Source: Procambarus clarkii (Eukaryota > Arthropoda > Malacostraca > Decapoda > Cambaridae). From it: a stretch of 64,000 nucleotides of DNA. Under the pieces are notes generated by a model that saw only the letters and a list, made by a program, of their open reading frames with translations, was not told the origin of the DNA and made no database searches. The translations under genes and the position numbers were made by a program. Shown piece by piece: positions 12,975-23,597 of the stretch (position 1 is its first letter; every line of letters starts with the position of its first letter). The stretch spans positions 28,883,850-28,947,849 of the forward strand of contig NC_091219.1 of the NCBI RefSeq assembly GCF_040958095.1, written 5' to 3'.

Positions 12975-13269
12975 AAGAGCAAACTAGCAGCCGGCGCCGA
13001 CTGGGCTGCCCACCAGGAGAACATATCAATAGCGAGCCACGCAACATCTATCTTCACCAGGTAAATACCCTTCCAGATTTTCAAGGGTCCTGTGTGACTG
13101 ATTACGGTCTTCATAGCCAGAGAGCGGAAAATAACCTGTCCCTTTGCACGACTTGATTAATGGACGCTGCTTACGTTAAACATGACTCGGCGGATGGCAG
13201 CCCACCTTCCCTCTCGCGCGTCCCGGCACTCCAAGATGGCCGTTATTGTCGTACGAGACTAACGTTGTT
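12241..13269. other. no gene seen
   Basis: Apart from the CA microsatellite there is a run of TTTAATACAAATC repeats at 12615-12655 and short open frames without family resemblance. Confidence 0.45.
12938..12972. repeat. (CA)n microsatellite
   Basis: About 16 CA units. Confidence 0.95.
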
Positions 13270-13445
13270 TAAGGAAATGTAGATGTTTATCTCTCAGAAT
13301 GTTTGGTAATATGTTTATTGTTTGTGATGTGTGTCTATGTATGTATTAACACGATGTACTGAACGGGGTGAGAATAGCTTGAGCTACCTCATCCCTTTGT
13401 GTGTATTTTACCTCAATAAACTGATTTCAATTTCAATTTCAAAGG
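13270..13445 (+). mobile_element. I-like LINE 3' UTR with (TTTCAA)n tail
   Basis: GAGCTACCTCATCCCTTTGTG, CCTCAATAAAC and a terminal TTTCAATTTCAATTTCAA parallel the 41.9-kb LINE end (CTACTCTATCCCTTTGAG, CTCAATAAAC, CTTGAA repeats). This is a related family with a different terminal hexamer. Confidence 0.6.
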
Positions 13446-13891
13446 TTGTTTACTACTCGTTTGCTTATCCAGACGAGAAGCGGGGTACATGTGCGCCCGT
13501 CCTCACAAACACTGGTGAAACGCTCGTTAATCCAGCCGCCAAACCCCTCGGTTATTAATGAATAACATTTTACACATTAGTGTACACAACTTTTTGTTCG
13601 AATTTTTGTTGAACCTCTGAATTCTTCACACACGTACTGCAAATACAAGTAATTGCCTTCATAACCAAAATATCTCACTTATACCAGGTGAGATATTTTG
13701 TACACACAATTGTAATGTGCGTTGGAGACAATATGTGTTTTGGTTACACAAAACGTTAAAATTGACGAATGCATGTTGGAGAGCGACCGCGGATTAGTCG
13801 AGCATAACTTGAGAGTGGGTCAGTATATGAAAATCTTTGGAGGAGCTCCTTACTAATGGTGCATGATATGCTGCAAGGTGTGTAACTTAGC

Positions 13892-13965
13892 ATATCGTGG
13901 GCCATTGGTAACGCGCACCTGGGGGTGACACAGGACGCTGGTTCGATCCCGTCGCCGTTCCAAAC
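13892..13965 (+). mobile_element. tRNA-like SINE head
   Basis: GTGGGCCATTGGTAACGCGC followed by GGTTCGATCCCGTCGCC resembles pol III A and B boxes. The acceptor stem does not close, so it is not called as a tRNA gene. Confidence 0.45.
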
Positions 13966-14614
13966 ATTTCCCCATAGGAATATCACGTTACTGTACTTTC
14001 ATTGTGTGTTAATTAATGTTTATATAGGTGTTGTACTTGACCATGTGATGCCATGACTGCTCACTATTCTCACGACAAATGTGCTGTACCACGTCCTTAT
14101 GACTCGTCTAGGCATTCACCCTTGCCTCTCTCATTGTGTTACTACTCGTCTAACATTACATATTTGTTAATACCCTGTATTAAGAACGTGGATGGGGGGC
14201 GGTGTGCAGGACAAACATATCAATTGTGACACTAGCTCTCCACACATGTCAATTGCTTAACTTAGAAACTGTACTTGTGGTCGATCTCGAACCCATTGTT
14301 GATGTGACGATTTATACTGAATTTTGTAACTAGCTCATCAAGATTGTAAATTGCTTAGCTAAATGAATTGTGGGATTCAGTCCTTGAGCCCATTATGTGC
14401 CTCTGTAACCCTTTCCACTACCAGTCACAACAAGGGTATGGGGTGCATAATAAATCAACTAAACTAAGAACCTTGTATATCTTATGTTATTATTCGAACC
14501 CCAGTTGGAAACAGACCCAACTATACGATGGGTTAACCCAAGTATAGCGCTTCCAAAAGGGTCGCCCAAGTTGGAAAAGACGAACGCTGAAAGAATATTG
14601 TTGAAAACATCTTG
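13966..14614. other. no gene seen; LINE-tail motif
   Basis: 14385-14465 ends GGGGTGCATAATAAATCAAC, a 3' end also seen inverted at 17565-17600 and at 40340. Otherwise AT-rich. Confidence 0.5.
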
Positions 14615-15490
14615 ATAACTGATTAAACCAAAATTATTTATTAGTCAGAAGAAAGACAGAAACGCGATCTATATGTAAAACCTCTACCAGACAAATATTA
14701 TAAGTAAAACCGGAGATATTTGTAGTTGTATAAAAGTGGCAGTTTTCATCGCTCGTCAAACTCAAAAACCGCAGCATTCATCTCAGAACCATGCCTATTT
14801 CACGCAGATTCCTTAATAAACGTAAGAGTTTTATATGTCACAAGAAAGACAGATATATAAGCTTCGTTCTAAATACCTTACCATGGGCATATTTAAATTT
14901 AAAGCGAAGATACGTGTACTTTTTTAATAGCCGAGCTCCGACTCCGGACAGATCGATCGACAGAGCAACTCTCTCTCAGAACAATGCTTATTTCACGTAA
15001 ATTTGTAAATAATCGTAAATTTTTTATATGCCTCAAGAAAGATAGGAATATAAGGCTCATTTTAAACACTTTATCACAGACATAATTAAAGTTCTAATGA
15101 AGATTCATGTATTTTAATAATCGCCGAGCTCCGACCCCCGCATAGACTGAGCGACAGAGCAACTCTCTCAGAAGAATGTTTATTTTACGTAAATTCGTTA
15201 ATAAACACAAATGTTTTACACGTCTTAAGAAAGATGGAAATATAAGCTTTATTTTAAATACATTACATTAGACATATTTAAAGCTCAAGTGAAGATATAT
15301 ATGTTTTTATAGTGGCGTTCAGTAGCTTTTCGGTCATGGAGTGCAGACGCCTATGCACTTGCCAATATGTTGTGTAATTAACAAAGATACGCTAATAAAG
15401 CCTAAAATATTACATGCCTCCAGAAAGACAGAGCTATAATCGTTATTGTGAGTGCATCAAAGGAAATATATCATGTTGGAGACCAATGAT
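14615..15490. repeat. diverged ~190-bp tandem repeat
   Basis: About four and a half units, starting near 14615, 14807, 15006, 15193 and 15391. Each has AAGAAAGACAGAAATATAAG-like and GCCGAGCTCCGAC / CAGAGCAACTCTCTC blocks. Isolated units occur at about 17945-18060 (continuing at 20738), 20810 and 21150, and inverted at 39130-39240. Confidence 0.75.
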
Positions 15491-15699
15491 ATAGTAATTT
15501 TAATTTAAGTTTCGAGTCCCGCCCGGTCGAGAGAGATGGGGCGACTCTTGCCTCATCTATTGGAGATTCTGTCCACTAAAGACCCAAAGCTACTCAAACC
15601 TTCCTAGCATTACGTAAGCAATGAAGTAATATGGTATATTTACTCACTATAATGTGGATGCTGGATGCAGAAAATGAGAAAACATAATTTTACTCTGAA

Positions 15700-16265
15700 C
15701 AAATATCATTTCATAACAAAATAAGATGTAAATATGTAATATCAAAGGAAGTCGATGGTCCTAGCAACAATATCGTGGAGCGACTTATCCAAGATATATT
15801 GCTCTCTGGAAAGTGTTTGCTGGCATATCAACCTTCTGTACACAGTGATCCAGTCGTCGAACTTCTCTGCTCAAATTATCGCAAATTTAATTTATGATGT
15901 TAACAAGCAGAATGCGTATTTTTAATCAAATCTAACGATATTAACAAGTAGAATGCGTATTTTTAATCAAATCTAACATAACTAGCCAGAAAACGTTAAA
16001 GATTATTTAAAAATACATGGTTGGAAGTTAAATCAACTCCATAGAACAATATTTTTGTTATAGATACTAATCATTATTTGTTGGTATGCGTTCGCTACTT
16101 AAACTATCATGTACTGTATTTATGTAAAATCTCCCTGTTTCTTCGGACATGGAACACGAAACCTTACACGCTCTCTGATTTACTGTTTAATAGAGATTCA
16201 CAAATAAGCTTATGATTGTATACGTTATCAAAAAGGCAGTGACAAAGTCAATTTTGCATTTTAAT
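15700..16265 (+). repeat. unclassified dispersed repeat R1
   Basis: AGCGACTTATCCAAGATATA, GGCATATCAACCTTCTGTAC and GGTATGCGTTCGCTACTTAA recur in inverse orientation at 39530-39766 and 41986-42235. No coding capacity was seen. Type unknown. Confidence 0.7.
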
Positions 16266-16781
16266 CACAGAGATTAGATCTTAGTGAGATAGGAAATATA
16301 TTCATATTTTAAAGAAGGATTTTTGAACCATCGCTCTCCCTATCGATAGAAACTAACTTTTTTTTTTTTTTGTTATTATTAACAAGCTTAGGTATACACA
16401 GTAATGTGCTGCTACCCTATTCTATATGAAAGATTACACAGTGTATATCAAAAACTAGCTATAAGTTCATTAAATATTCCCATCTCACAGGATGGTTAGT
16501 TATACATGGAATCAGGGGATAAAATACCAGCCTCAATAAAAAAAAATCAACTGTGACTAACAAGAACACCACTTACGGGCTATTCATGCCCGTGCTACCT
16601 TTTGGGTGGCTTAATCCTCATCAATCAATCACAAGAAACAAGGGATACATCTCCCGTCACGCAGGGTCCAGTCGTACCTCCACAGATCTCCAGTATCATC
16701 TATTGATACTGTTAATGGTTCAAGAGGACTACCACTTACGGGCCTACCTCAAGGTAGGCCCGTAGGCCCGTTTTAGCAGTC

Positions 16782-17043
16782 TCCGTGGTGTAGTGGTAAG
16801 ACACTCGCCTGGCGTTCCGCGAGCGCTATGTCATGGGTTCGTATCCTGGCCGGGGAGGATTTACTGGGCGCAAATCCTTAACTGTAGCCTCTGTTTAACG
16901 CAACAGTAAAATGTGTACTTGGATGAAAAAACGATTCTTCGCGGCAGGGGATCGTATTCCAGGGACCATAGGATTAAGGACTTGCCCGAAACGCTACGCG
17001 TACTAGTGGCTGTACAAGAATGTAACAACTCTTGTATATATCT

Positions 17044-17076
<33 letters not shown>
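16782..17076 (+). mobile_element. SINE family C with poly(A) tail
   Basis: tRNA-like head TCCGTGGTGTAGTGGTAAGA with B box GGGTTCGTATCC. The body includes TTCTTCGCGGCAGGGGATCG and CGAAACGCTACGCGTACTAG. A 32-A tail lies at 17045-17076. It is full length (about 270 bp plus tail). Confidence 0.9.
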
Positions 17077-17078
<2 letters not shown>

Positions 17079-17099
17079 TAACAATCAGGTGAGAACATA

Positions 17100-17950
17100 A
17101 AATATAAGGCTGATCTATTAGCCTCCGTTAGCAAAATCCGGGCACAGCATAAGAATATCTTCCAATATTCCTAAGTGTATGAAGTAATTACAGAGTTCAA
17201 AGTACCTTATACCATTTGGTCTGAAGTCACTTATAACAGGGCAATCACAGATATAGTGTTGGTGAGTATGTTCCAGCTCTTGTTCACATAGTTTACAATT
17301 GGAATATTCACCATTGGGGGCTATTCATTACCTGCAGCCACCTGCGATACATTTATTTATTTATTTATTTATGCATATACAAGAATGTACATAAGGAATG
17401 TGAGGATACAAATATGGTAATTACAGTCTTGTAAAGCCACTAGCATATCGATATCCTAGCCTAATTCTGGCAATTACAATGTCACACTGTCATTGTGACA
17501 CTAGTGGAAGTTTTATGCTGTCCGTTCATATAATTCTCGATTCTAAACATGTTTACTTAGTTTAGTTCAGTAATTATGCACCCCATATATCATCTTGTGG
17601 GCGGTGGGTGGAAAAGGTTACAGAGGAACATAAACATGTCATAGCTCTTTATACTCTTGCTTTCTGGCTTTTGTGTGTCAGTGACTGCTCTTTTGTCTTC
17701 CCTAATTTCCTAAAATATTGCGGCTTTGACAGAAGAGATTGGAATGCCCATATCCCACTCAACTTCAGGCTTATCACATTCAGTTTTAGCTGCCTTGTTT
17801 GTGTCATCATGCTGGACAACACCTATATGAGAAGGTATCCATACAAATGAGACTTTGAAACTCCTACTGTTTGCAATAATAATGTTGTTTATATTGGATG
17901 TTACAACTACAACCTTTTGAAGATCAATGCTAATTTTATCTAGATAATGT
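17100..17950 (-). mobile_element. RNase H end of an I-type LINE, degraded
   Basis: On the minus strand 17890-17720 reads VSFVWIPSHIGVVQHDD then KAAKTECDKPEVEWDMG, the last block of a LINE RNase H domain. From 17330 to 17110 it reads SNCKLCEQELEHTHQHYIC followed by DCPVI, the terminal zinc-binding tail. The middle is disrupted by other repeats (a TTTA run and a LINE-tail motif GGGGTGCATAA at 17565-17600). It is related to but not the same copy as the 40.8-kb element. Confidence 0.7.
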
Positions 17951-18207
17951 AATAAACGAAAGTTTTCTATGTCAACAGAAAGGCAGAAATATAAGCTACA
18001 CTTTAAATACTTGTCATAAATATAACTGAAGTGAAAGCGAAGATATATGCATTTGATACTGTACAGTTTCTCGAGTGCGGTCTGCTGCATGATGCGAGGA
18101 GGACGTGTTGCTCCGCATCTTCGTGTTTGCACGTGGCTGCTGCAGCTAGATGTTGTGAATTTGTTCTCGACTGTTGCAGTGATACAGTGCCTTTGTGTAT
18201 CGAGGAA

Positions 18208-20121
18208 ATGGCTGAGGCGGTCTGCCTAGGTGATGGAAGATCCTGTACTGGGCCTGGAGAGTGTGACAGTGGGGATGGCAGACAGGATGATACTAGGCCG
18301 TATCAAGCAGTAGTAAACAGATATAAACGGAGAAATATTCAAAGACAGCGAGACGAAGACAGTGAGGAGGAAATAACAAAGAGACCAAAAAATGAAGACA
18401 TGCTCAGCAGGACGCGGGAGATGCAGACTAATGGAAGGAAGAGGCTGTTGTTCCCTACAGCATGTCAACTGAATTTCCATCAAAAGCTGGAGTGGACGGT
18501 TCGTTTGGCTAAGGAGTTTTTTGAATATGAACCACTATTCAAGGAGGGTCTTCACCGGCCCTATATAACAGTTGGGACAGAGGAGGCCGTGGAACACCTA
18601 ACGAAGGATGGGTTTGAGAATATTGTGATGGTTACTCCGGAAAAAGGTATGATGTACACCAAGGTCATAGTGTTTAAGTATCCAACTTATTTGGATCCTG
18701 ATTATCTATTGCTCAACAATGATAGTGTTGTTTGGGCAAAGAGGAACAGTGTTCGTGGTGAAAAACAAAGCCAGGTTGTTGCCTTGGTAAAGGGTGAGGC
18801 TCCAGAAAGAATTTTTGTGCAAGGACTAGGCTACAGGAAAGTTGTAAAATACATTGAGGAGCCCATATTATGCATGAAGTGTTCTCGTTGGGGATATATG
18901 GCTTGGAAATGCCAGTTTGACTCCAGGTGTCGGTACTGTGGTAAGAAACACGACTCTCGAGAGTGTAGAGTCAAGATTAAAAACGGTGAAAAAATCGTCC
19001 CATCTTGTTGCAATTGTCGAGGAAGCCACAATGCTGGTTCCTATCTATGTCGCATGAAGCCTCATCTGAGAGACTCGGGGACGGGTGCTACAAGCAGGAT
19101 AGATGTATCCTCGAAGGAAGGAAAGATTGTGCAGCAGGAACATGGAGGAAACAGTTGGAAGCCAATGACAGCGCCTATGAACAATGTGTGGGAGAAAGGA
19201 ACAGAGACAATTAAGGCGAGCCTAGGGAAAGTAGGAAATGCAGCTGAAAAAATTAAACCTTGTGGAAACAAGGTTCAGGTCAATATAGTGAACTCTGAGG
19301 TTGGTACTCAAATATTGGAATATCTAAAAAAACTAGAAAAGAGGATTGAGGCATTAGAAAAATTAACTATGGGGGGTAGACGGGGTGAAGATGGTGGTGA
19401 AACAGGACGTGAAGTGGAAAGTGAAACAGGACGTGAAATGGAAAGTGAAACAGGACGTGAAATGGAAAGTGAAACAGGACGTGAAATGGAAAGCCAAACA
19501 GGACGTGAAATGGAAAGCCAAACAGGACGTGAAATGGAAAGTGAAACAGGACGTGAAATGGAAAGTCAAACAGGACGTGAAATGGAAAGTCAAACAGGAC
19601 GTGAAATGGAAAGCCAAACAGGACGTGAAATGAAAAGCCAAACAGGACGTGAAATGGAAAGTGAAACAGGACGTGAAATGGAAAGTCAAACAGGACGTGA
19701 AATGGAAAGTCAAACAGGACGTGAAATGGAAAGTCAAACAGGACGTGAAATGGAAAGTGAAATAGGACGTGAAGTGGAAAGTGAAACAGGACGTGAAATG
19801 TGCGTTGAAGAAAGTAAGGAAGAACATGACGTATTGATGATAGAGGATAGTCAGGAAAATGAACTTTCTAGTAGTGTTAGCGTTCAACCTTCTGTAGTGA
19901 CAAATGTCGAAACAAAGGTTAAAGTAAAACGGTATAGAGAAATAAGAAAGAAATTAGATATGAATAAGATCACCTTTGATGCTAGTAGCTGTTGTGCAAA
20001 TGAGGAGAAAGCAGAAATGTTACAGTGTTGGGAGAGTCTGTCTGAGAAAATCTCGTATCTCATGGAATGTGACAGACAGGGCAAAGGTAGTTTTATTAAA
20101 TCATGGATGAAAGTAGAGTGA
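18208..20121 (+). CDS. LINE ORF1 (gag-like zinc-knuckle protein), uninterrupted
   Basis: RNA-binding ORF1p of an I-type non-LTR retrotransposon. The frame is open from 18031, but MAEAVCLGDG at 18208 is the more likely start (638 codons including the stop). N-terminal half: basic leader (KRRNIQRQRDE), then a fold typical of LINE gag (LFPTACQLNFHQKLEW). It has three zinc knuckles: CMKCSRWGYMAWKC (Tyr where His is usual), CRYCGKKHDSREC, and CNCRGSHNAGSYLC. Then comes a short heptad segment (ILEYLKKLEKRIEALEKL), sixteen copies of an 8-residue GREMES(E/Q)T repeat, and a C-terminal acidic tail. The ORF2 start codon (20103) overlaps its end by 19 nt, as in other two-ORF LINEs. A 637-residue frame without interruption suggests a recent insertion. 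Confidence 0.8.
   Translation: MAEAVCLGDGRSCTGPGECDSGDGRQDDTRPYQAVVNRYKRRNIQRQRDEDSEEEITKRPKNEDMLSRTREMQTNGRKRLLFPTACQLNFHQKLEWTVRLAKEFFEYEPLFKEGLHRPYITVGTEEAVEHLTKDGFENIVMVTPEKGMMYTKVIVFKYPTYLDPDYLLLNNDSVVWAKRNSVRGEKQSQVVALVKGEAPERIFVQGLGYRKVVKYIEEPILCMKCSRWGYMAWKCQFDSRCRYCGKKHDSRECRVKIKNGEKIVPSCCNCRGSHNAGSYLCRMKPHLRDSGTGATSRIDVSSKEGKIVQQEHGGNSWKPMTAPMNNVWEKGTETIKASLGKVGNAAEKIKPCGNKVQVNIVNSEVGTQILEYLKKLEKRIEALEKLTMGGRRGEDGGETGREVESETGREMESETGREMESETGREMESQTGREMESQTGREMESETGREMESQTGREMESQTGREMESQTGREMKSQTGREMESETGREMESQTGREMESQTGREMESQTGREMESEIGREVESETGREMCVEESKEEHDVLMIEDSQENELSSSVSVQPSVVTNVETKVKVKRYREIRKKLDMNKITFDASSCCANEEKAEMLQCWESLSEKISYLMECDRQGKGSFIKSWMKVE
19405..19812 (+). repeat. 24-bp coding minisatellite in ORF1
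   Basis: Sixteen full 24-bp units start every 24 bases from 19405 to 19765, with a partial seventeenth at 19789. Each encodes GRE-M/V-E/K-S-E/Q-T/I. Variation is confined to a few positions (GAA/CAA for E/Q, GTG/ATG, one AAA). The array is in frame throughout and shifts neither the frame nor the stop. Confidence 0.97.
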
Positions 20122-20303
20122 GAATATTATCTTGGAGCGTTAATGGGTTAAAATCTAGTGCGGTGGATGTACACTATTATACTCTTAGATAGTACTATAT
20201 TAACCTGATATGTTACATGGGATTCTTGTATTTGTACTCACTGAATTTGTGCGCCCCTTGAGGGACTTGAAGTATGGGAAGGGGTAGAAATAGCCTAAGC
20301 TAA

Positions 20304-20304
<1 letters not shown>

Positions 20305-20362
<58 letters not shown>
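20305..20362. repeat. poly(T) tract inside LINE 3' UTR
   Basis: About 57 uninterrupted T. Other copies of this UTR have only a short T run or none at this position. Confidence 0.95.
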
Positions 20363-20879
20363 TTGTCTCAATAAACCTACTTGAACTTGGAAGACCATTA
20401 TGTATTAAAGTGTCAAATTATGGATAACCATAGAAATAAGGAAATAAGTAGTGTACCACTTCAAATTGTTTGGATGTGTGATAATGATATGATAGACAGA
20501 ATACTTAGGAACTACAAGAATTTTGCCCCAATGATTGTAACACTTACTATATTAATATGCAATGTTAAATGTTGTATTGTGATTTGTGTATCTGTACTCA
20601 CTGAATTTGTGCGCCCCTTGAGGGACTTGAAGTAGAGGGGGGTAGAAATAGCCTAAGCTACTCTATCCCTTTGAGATGTATTTTTTTCTTGTCTCAATAA
20701 ACATACTTGAACTTGAACTTGAACTTGTACAGTTTCTTGATGGCTTGCTCTAAGAGTGTGAAGCCCTTCACACCAGCCTATAAATTGTGTAATTTATTTC
20801 CATATATGCTAATTAACCTTAAAATCTATATGTCAGAAGAAAGGAAGATGTAGACGTTAATGTGACAACATTTCAAGAA

Positions 20880-21055
20880 ATATCTCTCTTTAAAGAGAGT
20901 TAAATTTAAGTTATTTAAATTTATTATTTTTAGTTATTTATTTAAGTTAAAGTTATTTAAAGTTATTTAAAGTTAAATTTATTTAAATTTATTTAATTAT
21001 TTTATTTAAATTTATTTATTTAAATTTGAGTTATTTAAAGTTAAATAATACAATC
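20880..21055. repeat. AT-rich (AGTTATTTAA)n-like tract
   Basis: Degenerate repeats of TTTAAATTTATTTA and AGTTATTTAAAG. Confidence 0.9.
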
Positions 21056-22442
21056 CTATCGCCGGTGTCCGGACACATGAAAGCTACTTAGGTATCAGTG
21101 GCCAGCCAGGTGGAGATCACAGGCTGTACAATACTGATAAATTATGTAATTCACAGAGATACGTTGATAAATATTAATGTTTTATATTTTATTAAAAATA
21201 CAGATATATACTTTGTTTCATACGTTAAATGTAACAATATTTCAGTATATATTATATAAGCATAGTATATATAATTCAGTATATACAATATATAATAAGA
21301 GTGTCAGACCACGGAGGAAGAATTGAAACAGGAATTTCCTTTAGTACTTTCTTATATTAATACATCTTCAGAGCGAACCATTCCTTCTGAAGATGTATTA
21401 ATATACGAAAGTACTTAGAGCATTCTATTGTGGTTTTAATATTGAACAATTATACATATACGAAACAGACAAATCTGGTGTCCGAAATAGTAAAAATATT
21501 AGTGTGCGATGTGATCAATGTAAGGGGGATATTGGGTGTGCCTCGTATCCCCTACAACAACAAGAAGTTCGAGAGCGATGAGGCCGCCACCTACTAGCTT
21601 CAGGATGTCGTCGAATCTAAATCAACAATATACTACCGCCGCTACTTTCTCGGAAACGTAAGTACCTGCCGCTTTACTTCTCTCACCCTGCCTAGCCTGG
21701 CCTGGCCTGACCTGGCCTAGCCAGACCTGACCAGACCTAGCCAGACCTGACCAGACCTGACCTGGCCTAGCCTTACCTAGCCTAGTCTGACCTGGCCTAG
21801 TCTGACCTGACCTGGCCTAGTCTGACCTGACCTGGCCTAGCCTTACCCAACACTAATCACCACACGTGACAGCCCAAACGAATCGCAAATAAGTACACGT
21901 AACAAGTCATATGCCCGGACACTCTTTCACCTTGGGGACTGAGTGGTAACTATTGTATAGAAGAGCCGGCTCCCTGAGAGTGGTAAGAGGGCGTGATAAG
22001 AGGCTAACGTGTGGTCTTGAAGGAAGTCGATAAAGCAGACAATTTTCAAAAGGAAGGGCAGCATAACGAGCAGACAGGAATGGACAGACAGTCGGTTATC
22101 CCATAATGTGTAATACGCCCCGCACAGCATGGGTGGAGTGGGGGGGGGGGGTTGTAGCAGGGCACAGTATGGTGATGGTACGGGTGAAGTACACACCCAC
22201 TGAATTCCTGCCATCAATAATTGTTTTCATAACCATTAGAACAATGGCATCCCTCCAGCCACCATCCTTCCACTGACCCCCTCCTCTGGTCCTCCACCTC
22301 AGACAATAACCCCCCACACCCCCTCTCCCTTCCAGACATCAGCATGTCAAAATCAGTACCATAATGTGTTTAAACTATTTAAACTAAGTCATTGTGTATC
22401 TCAAGGTATCTTAATTCATTTGAAAGTGTACATGTGCATTCG
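21056..22442. other. no gene seen
   Basis: A short inverted pair (CTTCTGAAGATGTATTAATA-type) lies at 21340-21410. The remainder is minisatellite and unassigned DNA. Confidence 0.45.
21690..21850. repeat. CCTGACCTGG-type minisatellite
   Basis: Interleaved CCTGG, CCTAG and CCTGA pentamers over about 160 bp. Confidence 0.95.
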
Positions 22443-22620
22443 TTCATATACTCGCCTAATTGTGCTTGCTGGGGTTGAGCTCTGGCTCTTTAGTTCCACC
22501 TCTCAACCATCAATCAACAGGTGTACAGGTTTCTGAGCCTATTGGGCTCTATCTTATCTACACTTGAACCTGTGTATGGAGTCAGCCTCCACCACATCAC
22601 TTACTAATGCATTCCATTAG
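22443..22620 (-). mobile_element. CR1-like LINE 3' UTR fragment
   Basis: It is near-identical in order to 38850-39025 (GAGCCTATTGGGCTCTATC, GGAGTCAGCCTCCACCACAT). It is truncated within the last coding block. Confidence 0.7.
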
Positions 22621-23279
22621 ATATAATCATATATGATTACACATAATAATAATCATTCCATACACATAATCATATATGTGTACGTCAACGTATACATACA
22701 TGCGTATATATACCTCATATTAAAATACTGATAAACGAATGACCATGAACAAATTAATTTATAATTGTAGCATTATATATAATTTTAATAGACTAATTAC
22801 GTGTTTATACATTTGAATGGTCCAGACAGGTGGCCAGCCTTGGACATATACACTTCTGGTAGGCACAATGACCTCATGTTAGACCCTTGATAGATTATGT
22901 GAGAGAGAGAGAGAGCTGGGGCAGGGAGGTGCGTGCCCCAGGGAGATAATCCATGCCCATGCCCCGCCTCGAGGTCAGTTCTCGAGTCACACCAAGAATA
23001 ACAATCGAGCAAGTTGTCCTGACCAGGATGTGGCATATTAGAGAGGGTTGAGGAATAGGAAGCCTGTCTGATAGGGCTCTTGGCAAGTAGCTCTCCCTCA
23101 GTCTACCTATCAGTATAGAAGAAATGTATCTAGGCCCACCTCCCCCCTGTCTATTCTCTCTCCCTCACCTTTCTTCCTTCATTTCCTCCCTTCTTCCCTC
23201 CCCCTCACTGGTGAGAGAGTAGGAGTGTGAGAGTGGTTAGAGAACTCGTAGTTCTCACGCTCGTGAAATTGTCTGCGAC
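22621..23279. other. no gene seen
   Basis: AT-rich DNA and a TCCC-rich stretch; nothing recognised. Confidence 0.5.
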
Positions 23280-23570
23280 CCTGGAGGAGTAGAGCGGAGG
23301 GGGGGGTGAAAGTAGGTGACGATGGAGGAGTAGAGGGGAGCATTATATGCAGTGAACGTAGGTGTCTATGGAAGAGTACATCATAGAGGAGGGTGAAAGG
23401 AAGGTGACGATGGAGGAGGAGAAGGGAGGGGGTATGAAGGTAGGTGATGATGGAGGAGTAGAGGGGAGGAGGGGGGGCAAAGGTAGGTGTCTATGGAAGA
23501 GTACATCATAGAGGGGGGTGAAGGTAGGTGGCGATGGAGTAGAGCAAAAGGGGTGGGGGTTGAAAGTAAT
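23280..23570. repeat. purine-rich minisatellite
   Basis: Irregular repeats of GGTAGGTGACGATGGAGGAG and AGAGGGGAGG. Confidence 0.85.
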
Positions 23571-23597
23571 CCTGAGTTTAATTTTTTAGTTATATAT

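Larger units (their letters stand above)
18072..20737 (+). mobile_element. internally deleted I-type LINE with 12-bp target-site duplications
   Basis: TGTACAGTTTCT occurs at 18060-18071 and again at 20726-20737, and the flanking ~190 bp repeat unit resumes cleanly across the insertion. So this is one integrated element with both ends. It holds a 5' leader, a complete ORF1, and only the first ~25 codons of ORF2, starting MDESRVRILSWSVNGLK, the beginning of an apurinic-like endonuclease. These are followed by a 3' UTR copy (20213-20385, with a 57-T run) and a second segment with the RNase H C-terminus and another 3' UTR (20386-20725). The tail is (ACTTGA)n rather than poly(A), usual for I-like LINEs. 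The same 3' UTR closes the copy at 40.8-42.0 kb. It needs proteins in trans to move. Confidence 0.8.

Noticed and set aside
14791-15000. 69-codon frame
   Set aside because: Lies in the ~190-bp tandem repeat and is not preserved in the next unit.
19363-19887. Minus-strand 174-codon frame (FHFTSC repeats)
   Set aside because: Antisense shadow of the ORF1 24-bp repeat.
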